Source of the DNA: Ignavibacteriaceae bacterium
Lineage (GTDB): Bacteria; Bacteroidota; Ignavibacteria; Ignavibacteriales; Ignavibacteriaceae
DNA length: 23,223 nt
Direction of reading: 5' to 3'
Assembly: GCA_025449775.1 (NCBI GenBank)
Contig: JANWIS010000103.1
Span: 1 to 23,223, forward strand
Positions 14,190 through 22,800 of the stretch are shown piece after piece; positions within the stretch are counted from its first letter, which is position 1, and each line of letters begins with the position of its first letter. Below the pieces are notes generated by a model. The model worked only from the letters and a program-made list of their open reading frames with translations, searched no databases and was not told the origin of the DNA. Position numbers and translations under genes: made by a program.

Positions 14190-15335
14190 ATGAATAAAGT
14201 ATGGACGATTTTATTTCTAATAATTGCTTTTTCATTAAAACCTCAGTGCTTTGGCCAAGATAGAACAACAACTACTGATGCTTGGGGCTTTGGATTTGGA
14301 TTAACGTATCCAAAGTATGTTTCTATAAACGATGCTACTTTGAGCACAAGTTCATTTTATGGAGGTCATCTGTTTATTCAGAGAAATTTTTCAGAACATG
14401 TAGGTTTCAGATTTAAAGCAGCTTACAACCATGTTAGTGCACGATACAATGCAGGTATTCCAAATGAGGGTAATTATGTTGAAAATAATATGTTCACAAC
14501 TGATTTAGATTTTTTATATTATTTCAATCCCTGTGAACCATTCGTAATGTTTCTTGTTGCAGGTGCTGGTGCAAATTTTAACAATCCGGAAAATGCTTCA
14601 GATTCCGTTTTAGATAATCAGAGTAATACCGTAGCTCAATTTAATTTGGGTGTGGGAGTTGAAATAAGTTTAAGCGAGTTGTGGCGATTGCGGGGTGAAG
14701 GAGTTTATCACACAACAGGTAATAGCAAAATTGATGGTCGATCCGGACCTTCTAATGGACTATTTGGCGGCACTGCCAATGATACCTGGTCGAATTTTGA
14801 TCTTGGTCTTATTTATTATTTTGATCGTGGTGAACCTTCAGTGTATTGTCAGATCTACTCGGGTTTGAGACCGGAAGATGTTGACTATATAAGAATTGAA
14901 GAAATAATAAAAAAATATCAAACACAATCTTCTGCACCAATCGATTATAATAAAATTGAAGAACTCATAAAGAAGAATTGCACTAAACCGGTTATGGAGG
15001 ATAAGTGGGTTTTATTCGGTGTTAATTTTGATTTTAACAAATCTACTATAAGACCAGATTCATATCCGATATTAGATAATTCGGTAGAAATTCTTATGAA
15101 CAATCCTGATGTAAAGGTAGAAATACAAGGTCACACGGACCAGGTTGGTTCCGATGAAGCAAATGATAAATTGTCACTCGAACGTGCTGAAGCAGTTAAA
15201 CAGTATCTTGTTTCTAAAGGAATTGCCCCTGAACGACTTACAATTGCTGGAAAAGGTAAAAGAGAACTATTGTTCAAGGAAATGGATGAACAGAGCAGAT
15301 ATTACAACCGGCGAATCGAATTTCATGTAAAGTAA
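14190..15335 (+). CDS. OmpA-family outer-membrane protein: N-terminal beta-barrel plus peptidoglycan-binding domain
   Basis: This 381-residue protein probably ties the outer membrane to peptidoglycan. A signal peptide (1-22, ending CFG before Q) precedes a barrel domain to about residue 230 with repeated aromatic beta-strands (GFGFGLTYPKYV, GFRFKAAYNHVS, FMFLVAGAGANF-like, FDLGLIYYFDRG). A linker follows with two related helical repeats 20 residues apart, RIEEIIKK near 235 and KIEELIKK near 255. The C-terminal OmpA domain (about 270-381) has FDFNKSTIRPDS, EIQGHTDQVGSDEANDKLSLERAEAV, GKGKRELLF and NRRIEFHV; the conserved Asp and Arg of the diaminopimelate-binding site are expected within the HTD...LSLERA and NRRIEF segments. 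It is monocistronic and followed by a clear terminator. Confidence 0.93.
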   Translation: MNKVWTILFLIIAFSLKPQCFGQDRTTTTDAWGFGFGLTYPKYVSINDATLSTSSFYGGHLFIQRNFSEHVGFRFKAAYNHVSARYNAGIPNEGNYVENNMFTTDLDFLYYFNPCEPFVMFLVAGAGANFNNPENASDSVLDNQSNTVAQFNLGVGVEISLSELWRLRGEGVYHTTGNSKIDGRSGPSNGLFGGTANDTWSNFDLGLIYYFDRGEPSVYCQIYSGLRPEDVDYIRIEEIIKKYQTQSSAPIDYNKIEELIKKNCTKPVMEDKWVLFGVNFDFNKSTIRPDSYPILDNSVEILMNNPDVKVEIQGHTDQVGSDEANDKLSLERAEAVKQYLVSKGIAPERLTIAGKGKRELLFKEMDEQSRYYNRRIEFHVK

Positions 15336-15366
15336 TACTTATAAAATTTATATTTCGAACATAAAG

Positions 15367-15393
15367 AAGGGATCTGAATGAGGATCCCTTTTT
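15367..15393 (+). terminator. Intrinsic terminator after the OmpA-family gene
   Basis: AAGGGATC (15367-15374) pairs perfectly with GATCCCTT (15383-15390) around an 8-nt loop, followed by TTTAATTT. It lies 32 nt after the OmpA stop and separates this gene from the pyrimidine operon. Confidence 0.88.
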
Positions 15394-15435
15394 AATTTCC
15401 ATTTAGTTATAAAATTTTTTCTACTTTAAATTTTT

Positions 15436-15445
15436 TTGTAAATTC
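15436..15445 (+). promoter_or_regulatory. Putative -10-type promoter element of the pyr operon
   Basis: TTGTAAATTC is a variant of the TTGTATATTA element found before other genes here. If used, transcription would start near 15452 and give a leader of about 108 nt that contains all the hairpins described below. A short inverted repeat, TTAAAA/TTTTAA (15457-15462 and 15466-15471), follows immediately. No -35 match is evident. Confidence 0.3.
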
Positions 15446-15471
15446 GAATGGAAATATTAAAACCCTTTTAA

Positions 15472-15501
15472 CCTTTAATTCTATCCGGGAGATGGAGAAG
15501 G
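15472..15501 (+). promoter_or_regulatory. PyrR-binding-loop-like hairpin in the pyr leader
   Basis: A lower stem CCTT/AAGG (15472-15475 with 15498-15501), a one-sided TAA bulge (15476-15478) and an upper 7-bp stem TTCTATC/GATGGAG (15479-15485 with 15491-15497, two G-U pairs) close a 5-nt loop CGGGA. Known PyrR sites have the consensus ARUCCNGNGAGGYU, with a purine-rich internal bulge below the upper stem. Here AUCCGGGAGAU matches that consensus if one loop base is missing. The 3' arm holds GGAG (15494-15497), the Shine-Dalgarno of the leader ORF, so folding would hide it. The pairings are seen in the sequence; PyrR binding is inferred. Confidence 0.5.
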
Positions 15502-15503
15502 AA

Positions 15504-15563
15504 ATGAATATTAAAAATTATTATACCTCCACGAGTATTTTCTCAGGAGGTTTTTTTGTATGA
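15504..15563 (+). CDS. Putative 19-residue leader peptide of the pyr operon
   Basis: ATG 15504 follows GGAGAAGG (15494-15501) at good spacing and opens a 19-codon ORF ending in TGA 15561-15563; the predicted peptide is MNIKNYYTSTSIFSGGFFV. Its stop overlaps the pyrR start ATG (15560-15562) as ATGA, so the two are positioned for translational coupling. The ORF runs straight through the terminator hairpin, so a ribosome on it would keep the hairpin open and expose the pyrR Shine-Dalgarno, in principle like the pyrL leader of enteric pyrBI. Its first codons are AU-rich (AAT ATT AAA AAT TAT TAT). The peptide itself may have no function. Whether it is translated is not known. Confidence 0.5.
   Translation: MNIKNYYTSTSIFSGGFFV
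15525..15557 (+). terminator. Attenuator: intrinsic terminator whose 3' arm is the pyrR Shine-Dalgarno
   Basis: ACCTCC (15525-15530) pairs with GGAGGT (15546-15551); inside, GAG (15533-15535) pairs with CTC (15542-15544) around the loop TATTTT. Seven T residues (15551-15557) follow directly. The GGAGG arm is also the ribosome site for ATG 15560. The same hairpin can therefore stop transcription 2-3 nt before the gene and block translation of read-through RNA. GGAG at 15494-15497 could pair with CTCC (15527-15530) as a competing antiterminator. Confidence 0.75.
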
Positions 15564-16111
15564 AAATCAGAACGAAAGTAATTGATACCGATGGTCTCGG
15601 TAGAATACTGACTCGAATCAGTCATGAAATTCTTGAGAAGAATAAAGGATCAAAGAATATTGTATTGATGGGAATGCGTACGAGGGGTGAATTTCTGGCT
15701 AAAAGAATAAGCAAAAAATTAAAATCGATTGACGGTGAAGATTTACCTATCGGAGTTCTTGATGTTACACTTTATCGTGATGACTTCCGAACAAGAATAA
15801 AACAACCGCAAGTTTCAGTTTCAGATATCACCTTCGACATAAATGAAAAGCATATAATCCTTGTTGATGATGTTTTATATACAGGAAGAACAGTACGGTC
15901 AGCGATGAATGCAATTATGGATTTAGGCCGACCTGCATCCATTCAACTTTGTATTTTGGTCGATAGAGGACACAGAGAACTGCCAATAAGAGCTGATTAT
16001 GTTGGAAAAAATATTCCGACTTCACATAATGAAGAAATAAAAGTTAGGATGACTGAAGTAGATGAAGAAGATGCAATTTATCTTGTTGAAGTTGAAAAGG
16101 GGGAAGAGTAA
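15560..16111 (+). CDS. pyrR: Bifunctional pyr operon regulator / uracil phosphoribosyltransferase PyrR
   Basis: PyrR binds pyr leader RNA when UMP or UTP is high and in many species also converts uracil and PRPP to UMP. The 183-residue length is normal. The PRPP-binding motif IILVDDVLYTGRT is at 99-111, preceded by a basic region (GMRTRGEFLAKRI, 38-50; DVTLYRDDFRTR, 68-79) and followed by DLGRPASIQLCILVDRGHRELPIRADYVGKN, all characteristic of PyrR rather than Upp. The start ATG overlaps the stop of the leader ORF, and its Shine-Dalgarno (GGAGG, 15546-15550) is the arm of the attenuator hairpin. It directly abuts pyrB. Presence upstream of pyrB and pyrC supports autoregulation of this operon. 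Confidence 0.95.
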   Translation: MKIRTKVIDTDGLGRILTRISHEILEKNKGSKNIVLMGMRTRGEFLAKRISKKLKSIDGEDLPIGVLDVTLYRDDFRTRIKQPQVSVSDITFDINEKHIILVDDVLYTGRTVRSAMNAIMDLGRPASIQLCILVDRGHRELPIRADYVGKNIPTSHNEEIKVRMTEVDEEDAIYLVEVEKGEE

Positions 16112-17032
16112 ATGGCGTTATCAACCAGACATCTCCTCGGTTTGCAGTCAGTTCCAAAGGAAGACATTCAGACTATTTTAGATACTGCACACACATTCAG
16201 GGAAGTTCTTGAAAGACCGATAAAGAAAGTTCCTACTCTCCAGGGAAAAACAATCGTAAATCTTTTTTATGAAAGTTCAACAAGAACACGCATATCATTT
16301 GAACTTGCAGAGAAAAGACTTTCTGCCGATGCAATAAACTTTTCTGTTTCAGGAAGCAGTGTGGGCAAAGGTGAAACTTTCAAAGACACAATAAAAAATA
16401 TTGAAGCAATGAAAGTTGATATGGTAATTGTGCGGCATTCAGCAGCAGGAACACCATTATATCTCACAAAAATATGTGATTCGAACATCATCAATGCTGG
16501 TGATGGAACACATGAACATCCGACTCAGGCTTTGCTTGATATGTACTCGATCCGGCAAAAGATCGGCAAGCTTGAAGGATTAAAGGTTTGTATAGTTGGA
16601 GATGTTGCTCACAGCAGAGTTGCTTTGTCAAATATATTTGGTTTACAAACAATGGGAGCCAAAGTTTCAGTTTGCGGACCTTCAACAATGATTCCTAAAA
16701 ATATAAATGAATTGGGTGTTGATGTTATCTATAATATTGATGAAGCAATCCAGGAAAATGATGTGCTGAATGTTTTAAGAATTCAGCTCGAAAGAAAAGC
16801 AAGAGAATATTTTCCATCGATAAGAGAATATGCAAAGTATTTCGGCATAACCCAGGAAAGGTTAGATAAAAATGGGAAAGATATTTTAATACTTCATCCC
16901 GGTCCTATCAACCGTGGTGTTGAACTTTCATCTGAAGTTGCCGATGGTTCAAACCAGATAATTCTTTATCAGGTTACAAATGGTGTTGCCATAAGAATGG
17001 CAGTTTTATATTTACTCGGAACACATAATTAG
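16112..17032 (+). CDS. pyrB: Aspartate carbamoyltransferase catalytic subunit
   Basis: ATCase condenses carbamoyl phosphate with aspartate, the committed step of pyrimidine synthesis. The 306-residue protein has SSTRTR (55-60), the active-site lysine region GSSVGKGET (81-89), VRHSAAG near 107, HEHPTQALLD (135-144) and the aspartate-binding HPGPINRGVEL near 269, which rules out OTC. ATG 16112 abuts the pyrR TAA with no gap; GGGGGAAGAG in the end of pyrR is a good ribosome site. No pyrI regulatory subunit is seen, which fits control by PyrR rather than by allosteric subunits. A 10-nt gap separates it from pyrC. Confidence 0.97.
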   Translation: MALSTRHLLGLQSVPKEDIQTILDTAHTFREVLERPIKKVPTLQGKTIVNLFYESSTRTRISFELAEKRLSADAINFSVSGSSVGKGETFKDTIKNIEAMKVDMVIVRHSAAGTPLYLTKICDSNIINAGDGTHEHPTQALLDMYSIRQKIGKLEGLKVCIVGDVAHSRVALSNIFGLQTMGAKVSVCGPSTMIPKNINELGVDVIYNIDEAIQENDVLNVLRIQLERKAREYFPSIREYAKYFGITQERLDKNGKDILILHPGPINRGVELSSEVADGSNQIILYQVTNGVAIRMAVLYLLGTHN

Positions 17033-17042
17033 CAGAGCCATA

Positions 17043-18344
17043 ATGAAGATATTATTAAAAAATGTAGATATTATTCATCCAGAAGATAAGTTGGATATTA
17101 AAGGGACAACGGTTCTGTTGGACAAAGGTATTATTTCTAAAATTGGTGAACTTACCCGTGATGATAAAGCTGATGCAAAAGAATTTGATTTTTCAGGAAA
17201 GATTATCGTACCAGGATTTTTTGATATGCATGTTCATTTACGCGAACCGGGAAGAGAAGATGAAGAAACAGTAATAACCGGATGCAACAGTGCTGCTTCA
17301 GGTGGTTTTACCGGGATAGCTTGTATGCCAAATACTGAACCGGCAATCGATACAGCAGAGGTTCTAAAATTTATAAAGGGCAAATCTTCAAATCATTTGG
17401 TAGAAGTATTTCCAGTTGCAGCTGCAACACTCGGAAGAAAAGGCGAAATAATTTCTCCAATGGCAGAACTTGTTGAAGCCGGTGCGGTTGCTTTTTCTGA
17501 TGATGGTGCAGCAATCAAAACATCATCGGTACTTAAAAGAGCCTTCGAATATTCCGGAATGTATAACACTCCGATAATTGAACATTGTGAAGACGAATCA
17601 CTTTCTGACGGAGCGATGAATGAAGGAATTAATTCTACTCTTCTCGGACTTCCTCCGCTTCCTTCCGTTTCTGAAGATATAATTGTGAGCCGGGATATAT
17701 TAATGGCGGATTATACAGGCGGTAGAATACACATTGCACATATAAGTACAAAAAATTCAGTTAATCTTGTAAGGGAAGCGAAGAAAAGGGGAGTGAAAGT
17801 AACTGCAGAAGTTACACCTCACCATTTTACTTTGACTGATGACCTGATTAAATCATATGACACTAATCTGAAAATGAGTCCTCCACTGAGAACACAGGAA
17901 GATGTTAATGCAATTATAAAAGGATTAAAGGATGGAACGATTGATTGTATTGCATCTGATCATGCACCACATTCAATTGAAGAAAAAGAATCTGAATTCC
18001 AGTATGCACCGAATGGCATTGTCGGACTTGAAACAATCGTCGGATTATCTTTCTCAGAATTAATTCATAAAAATAAAATTAGTCTCGGTGATTTAATTTA
18101 TAAGTTATCGATAAACCCAAGAAAAATTCTTAATCTTCCAATTCCAAAATTTGAAGTTGGATCTTCCGCCAATTTTTCTATCATCGATCCGAATTATGTC
18201 TGGACAGTTGATATTTTAAAATTCAGAAGCAAATCCAAAAATTCTCCGTTTGATAAAAGACTTCTCACAGGCAAATCTTTTGCTGTCATTAATAAACAAA
18301 AAATGTTTTTCGATGGACAGTTAATCGACCTAACTTCTGTTTAA
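17043..18344 (+). CDS. pyrC: Dihydroorotase, class I (PyrC)
   Basis: Dihydroorotase cyclises carbamoyl aspartate to dihydroorotate. The 433-residue amidohydrolase carries the metal-binding HVH (H63, H65) in DMHVHLREPG, the class I motif GGFTGIACMPNTEP (87-100), FSDDGAAIK (151-159) at the position of the bridging Asp/Lys, H181 in IIEHCED, H233 in IAHIST and the catalytic Asp in IASDHAPH (303-310, D306). All metal ligands of an active class I enzyme seem present, so it is not an inactive PyrC homologue of the kind that pairs with some ATCases. It ends the pyrR-pyrB-pyrC operon. The start at 17043 has little ribosome-site character, so it probably depends on coupling to pyrB. Confidence 0.96.
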   Translation: MKILLKNVDIIHPEDKLDIKGTTVLLDKGIISKIGELTRDDKADAKEFDFSGKIIVPGFFDMHVHLREPGREDEETVITGCNSAASGGFTGIACMPNTEPAIDTAEVLKFIKGKSSNHLVEVFPVAAATLGRKGEIISPMAELVEAGAVAFSDDGAAIKTSSVLKRAFEYSGMYNTPIIEHCEDESLSDGAMNEGINSTLLGLPPLPSVSEDIIVSRDILMADYTGGRIHIAHISTKNSVNLVREAKKRGVKVTAEVTPHHFTLTDDLIKSYDTNLKMSPPLRTQEDVNAIIKGLKDGTIDCIASDHAPHSIEEKESEFQYAPNGIVGLETIVGLSFSELIHKNKISLGDLIYKLSINPRKILNLPIPKFEVGSSANFSIIDPNYVWTVDILKFRSKSKNSPFDKRLLTGKSFAVINKQKMFFDGQLIDLTSV

Positions 18345-18358
18345 AATTAAATATCGCC

Positions 18359-18376
18359 TTGTATACTATAATATAC
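18359..18376 (+). promoter_or_regulatory. Putative promoter element with overlapping inverted repeat before the lipoprotein gene
   Basis: TTGTATACTA (18359-18368) is another copy of the TTGTATATTA-like element; TATAAT, a perfect -10 hexamer, overlaps it at 18367-18372. GTATA (18361-18365) and TATAC (18372-18376) form an inverted repeat over it, which could be an operator. The start codon lies about 100 nt downstream. Confidence 0.35.
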
Positions 18377-18473
18377 GATAAACCTTGGTATTTACTCAAT
18401 TTTTGAAGAAAAGCTGGTTTTTTAATGGCACCTGTTTTGGGTTTATGAATCAGTAAACTTAAGAGGTGATAAA

Positions 18474-19283
18474 ATGAAAAAACTAATAAAACTTTCTTAT
18501 ACAGCTTTTTTATTAATAGCATTAATTGGATGTGATGTAAATGATTCAGTTTATGAAGTAGATACGATTCCACCACTTCCTCCAACTGATGTTACAGTTA
18601 TAAATGGTGATAATAGAGTTGATCTTTATTGGGATGAAAATCGTGAAGCTGATCTAGCTGGTTATAATATTTATTACAGTGATTCTTACGATGGTAAATA
18701 TTATATCATCGGGTCTTCTGATTACAATAATTTTATTGACTACGATGCTATTAATGGTGAAAAATATTATTATGCAATCACTGCTTATGACTACAATGGT
18801 AATGAAAGTGATTTAAGCAGAGATGTGATTTACGCTACTGCCAGACCTGAAGGATTTAACCAATCCATTTTTGATTTCAGACAATTTCCAAATAACTCAG
18901 GATATTCTTTCACTCTTTATTCAGTAGTTGCGTACGATAGTCTTGATGTAGATTTCTTTTTCGAAATTTTCCAGGGCGAATTCTATCTTGATGTTTGGGA
19001 TGATACAGATATACAGGATATGGGATCGACAAATGATATTTACGATATCCCGTTTGCACCGACTTCAGGATGGTCACCAACTAAAGATGCATTGGCAAGA
19101 ACCGGACATACTTACATAATCTGGACCTGGGATAACCACTATGCTAAGATTAGAATTTCTCAAATTACAAGTGAACGTATTGTATTCGATTGGGCGTATC
19201 AGCTTGTTGAAGGTGAAAGACAATTAAAAACTTCTGCAACACCGGGAGAAAGAAATCCGCTTGAAAAAATATGGACAAGATAA
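18474..19283 (+). CDS. Lipoprotein with fibronectin type III domain
   Basis: The 269-residue protein has a lipoprotein signal peptide: basic start (MKKLIK), hydrophobic core and lipobox LIGC with Cys at residue 20. A fibronectin type III domain follows at about 33-122: PPLPPTDVTVINGDNRVDLYWDENREADLAGYNIYYS and later YYYAITAYDYNGNESDLS are classic FN3 strands. The C-terminal half (about 125-269) is rich in aromatic and acidic residues, with no motif that I recognise; its strand-rich FEIFQGEFYLDVW and TYIIWTWDNHYAKIRISQI suggest a second beta-sandwich. Such proteins are usually membrane-anchored and surface- or periplasm-facing. AGAGGTG precedes the start at 7 nt. It is monocistronic with its own terminator. 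Confidence 0.88.
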   Translation: MKKLIKLSYTAFLLIALIGCDVNDSVYEVDTIPPLPPTDVTVINGDNRVDLYWDENREADLAGYNIYYSDSYDGKYYIIGSSDYNNFIDYDAINGEKYYYAITAYDYNGNESDLSRDVIYATARPEGFNQSIFDFRQFPNNSGYSFTLYSVVAYDSLDVDFFFEIFQGEFYLDVWDDTDIQDMGSTNDIYDIPFAPTSGWSPTKDALARTGHTYIIWTWDNHYAKIRISQITSERIVFDWAYQLVEGERQLKTSATPGERNPLEKIWTR

Positions 19284-19284
19284 A

Positions 19285-19312
19285 AAATGGAGCGATTGCT
19301 CCATTTCTATTT
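19285..19312 (+). terminator. Intrinsic terminator after the FN3 lipoprotein
   Basis: AAATGGAGC (19285-19293) pairs perfectly over 9 bp with GCTCCATTT (19298-19306) around the tetraloop GATT, followed by CTATTTAT. It begins 2 nt after the stop codon. The left-hand A-run also makes it a plausible bidirectional terminator. Confidence 0.85.
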
Positions 19313-19350
19313 ATAGATTTATGATAAAGATTTAATTAAATTACGGACTA

Positions 19351-19806
19351 ATGAAGACCTTGTTTCAATATACTATTATAATTTTGTCAACCACTATTCT
19401 GTTCAGCAATTTATTTGCTCAGCAGAATAATCTGCAAAAAAATCTTAACCAGAAAAATAAAAAAGCTTTAGAGTCAACGATATTTGATGAAATTGAAACC
19501 GGTATTTTAAGTAATGATGTCAAAAGTTTTTCTCAGTACTTTTCTCCCCAACCATATATCAGTCTGATAAATGGTGTAAACGGATATTATAGTTCGAATC
19601 AGACTTTTTATATTATCGAAGATTTTTTAAATACATTTAAAGTGGTTGATTTTAATTTTGATGAGAAGAAAACTCAGGAATCAGTTTCATTCGGGAAAGG
19701 TATTTACTACTTCGAGAAAAAAGGAAAAAGAGAATCAGCAAATTTGTATATAACTCTCACTAAACAAGGCAGCAGGTGGTATATTACCCAAATTTCAATT
19801 AACTGA
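19351..19806 (+). CDS. DUF4783-like exported protein
   Basis: The 151-residue product has a signal peptide (MKTLFQYTIIILSTTILFSNLFAQ, cleavage after FA near residue 23) and a mature part with an NTF2/DUF4783-like pattern. An amphipathic helix (IFDEIETGILSNDVKSFSQYFS) leads into PYISLINGVNGYYSSNQTFYIIEDFL, then strands ending in LYITLTKQGSRWYITQISIN. This is the look of the small DUF4783 family in Bacteroidota-type genomes; I give the family with moderate confidence, as function is unknown. There is no evident Shine-Dalgarno. The stop overlaps the downstream histidine kinase start (TGATG), so the two are probably co-translated and may work together. Confidence 0.75.
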   Translation: MKTLFQYTIIILSTTILFSNLFAQQNNLQKNLNQKNKKALESTIFDEIETGILSNDVKSFSQYFSPQPYISLINGVNGYYSSNQTFYIIEDFLNTFKVVDFNFDEKKTQESVSFGKGIYYFEKKGKRESANLYITLTKQGSRWYITQISIN

Positions 19807-22800
19807 TGAATTTTAAGACATCTTCATACTTTAAAGGCGATAGAAAATATTTTGCTATCGTCTTTTTTATTTTACTTTTAATTTTTTCTATCGGAATCTT
19901 AACTCCAAGACTTATCGAAGAAAAAAAATCAAATTGGCACACCGAATTATCCAATCAAATTTCAGAAATAGAAAATGGTGTTAAGTTTTCGTTAACAGAA
20001 AAAGAAAATCGGCTGCTGCAAACCAAAAATCGAATCAAGAACAATCTTCATCATATTTTAAATACAACTACATACGAATACGGCAACCTTGTCTCTTTAG
20101 TGAACAATGAACTGAACAAAGATTATTCAGTAGAAATAGTAGCACCAAATGGGAAAATTATAGCATGGAATAAGACAATAGCATTGAAGCAGGAAGAGAT
20201 ATTTCCATTTGTTTATCCAATCAATGAGGCTCATTTTTTTAATTCAGAGCTAATTACATATTTAACTGTAATTGATACCTTAAGAGTACAGCATGATCTT
20301 TTCTACCTAATTCTTAGCCAGCCTGTAGAGAAACATTACGAACTTCAGAATAAATACTATAAACAAGTAAGCTTCAGCGAAGAACTAGGTGAAAAATTTA
20401 ATACTCGGTTCAATGTTTTTTATGATCCATATTCTCAACCATCAAAAGACGGAAGAATACATTCCATCATATTGATTAATTCAAATGAGAGTAAAATTGG
20501 ACTTGTAAGTTTTTTTAAGCCTCCGTTAAGCTTTGATATATCTGGAATTGAAGAAACATCAACCAGGATTCAAATTTTATTGCTTGTAGCTGGTATTTTG
20601 TTTTTAACACTAGGTCTTCAAACAGATTTTCGTAAGATAAAATTGAGATCAATCAGGCTGGTAATTCTTATAATTTATTTTTCAGTGATAAGAATTGTGC
20701 TTTTCTGGTCAAACTTTCCTGCAAGATTTCTTGATGGACCATTAATTGATCCATCACATTTCTCTTCAACTTTTGCAATGGGCATTGTAAAATCTCCAAT
20801 AGAATTCTTTACAACTAATTTTTTACTTCTGATTATCGCGTTAAAATTCTTACAATATATCCTTTCTTACTTTAATGAAAAGGATAATAACAGATTCCGT
20901 ATCCTTAAGTTTTTGATTTCACCATTGATAACAATTATTATGTTTTATACGATGCGTGGATTATCTGCTTCGATAAAAAGTGTTGTGTTCGATTCAACAA
21001 TTCGCTATTTCAAAGATCCTGAATTGATTCCCGGACTTCCTTCATTGGTTATGAATTTAAATATCCTGATGCTTGGGTTGTCATCAGTATTTCTTATCTC
21101 TGCATTTATTTTGCTTATTGGAAAATTTACCAGGTTATTGAACTTCGGCAAACCTCGATATTATTTCTTCATTCTCTATATTCTGATTCAGCTTTCATGT
21201 CTGGTCTTTGTGGAATTGCATCCAAATTCATTAATAGCTCCTGTTATGTGGATTTTATTTTTCACTCTCAACTTTTTTGTGATTTATAACCTTGTGTACC
21301 GGAATAATACTATAACCGGGAACATTATTTACTGTTCATTAATCGCTTCGGTAATTGTAATCTCTATGCTGAATTATTTCAACCTTGAACTTGAAAAGAG
21401 GTCATTAAAAGTAATTGCTTACGAAGTAAACAGAACTAATAAAGAGCTTCTTGCATATTTAGTTGAAGAAACTTTGCGCAACTCAGTTGATGATGAGAGA
21501 TTGGTCTCTTCATTATATAAGCTTAATGCTAATTATAATTCAGAAGCGTTTGTAGCGTGGAGCAAAAGTTCGCTGCAACGAGAATCTTTAAATTCAAACA
21601 TTACTATTCTCGATAGAAATTTTAATGAGCTTGGAAAATTTACAGTAGGTTTTGATGAACGTGTCGATTATACAAGGTTAATGAATCAAAATATCAATTC
21701 AGATCTGTTTGTAAGTGAAATTGAATCATCATCAAAGTCCGGAGTAAAATTTGTTGGAATCGTTCCGGTTCAGAAAGACAGCATTACAGCCGGTTACATT
21801 ACTGTCGGAGTAATATTCAATATTGAAAATCTTGGTGCTGAAGAGTTCCCTGATTTTCTTGAATCAAATAAAGCGGCATTAGGATCAGTAGTAGATTTAA
21901 ACCTTATAAAAATATTTGAATTCTCGGATGACAAAATTGATCGGGTGCGTGGAGATATATTTCCATCCAAAGAACACAAAGAAATTATATTGAATTCAAA
22001 ATTATCACCCGATAATGACGGCTGGATCAATCTTTCGTTCTATGGTGAAGATCATATTACCTACCTTCTTAACTCGAACAGGGACGGAATTTCCAGAACA
22101 ACAGTTGTTGCTGTTAAAGAAAAAGAAATCACCGGAAGTCTTTATAACTTCTTTAAAATATTTATCATTCATTCCGTTTTTATTTTAACATTGGTCATTT
22201 TACTTTTTGTATTCCGGGTTCTTACAATAAAATATTCTTTCAGAACAAAACTGCTTGGTGCATTTTTATTTATTTCAATAATACCAATTGTAGCGCTTGC
22301 AATTTATAACCGTGAAGTAATAAAAGAACGAACACGAACAGCAATATTTGAAGAGTTGAGCAAGAGGTCGGAATATTTAGAAAATCATATACTGGCTCAG
22401 AAAAATAAACACCCTGATAGAGACCTACTGACTACATTTGAAAATGCAGGAAAAGAATTAAAGATATCATTTAATATTTATGAAAATTCTGATAAAACTT
22501 ACAGTTCACGTGATGAGTACTATGAAACAGGACTGATACCGGAAAAACTGAAATCTAATGCTCATTATAATTTAAATTATCTCAGCTTTAGAGAAATCCT
22601 TACTAAAGAGCAGATTGATAATTACAGTTACGATGCTTACTACAGGAAAATAAATATTGATGGCAAATCATTGATACTCGGTGTTAATGATGCGTTTAAT
22701 AAAATCAGGTTGTTCTACTCTCCGGTTGATGCAGATGTTTTTTTGTTTGGTGTTTATTCATTCGCTGTGATAATCATTACTCTCCTCAGCACATTGTTTG

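Noticed and set aside
12054..17032. The two transcarbamoylase genes as a recent duplication
   Set aside because: ArgF and PyrB share only the superfamily motifs SSTRTR and HPTQ; their substrate motifs and the rest differ as expected for ancient paralogues.
18379..18426. Terminator after pyrC (AAACC ... GGTTTTTT)
   Set aside because: The arms are only 5 bp and about 35 nt apart with no stable inner pairing.
18289..18585. A 98-codon minus-strand ORF across the pyrC end and lipoprotein start
   Set aside because: It overlaps two strongly supported plus-strand genes and the intergenic promoter region; composition is low-complexity K/L/F.
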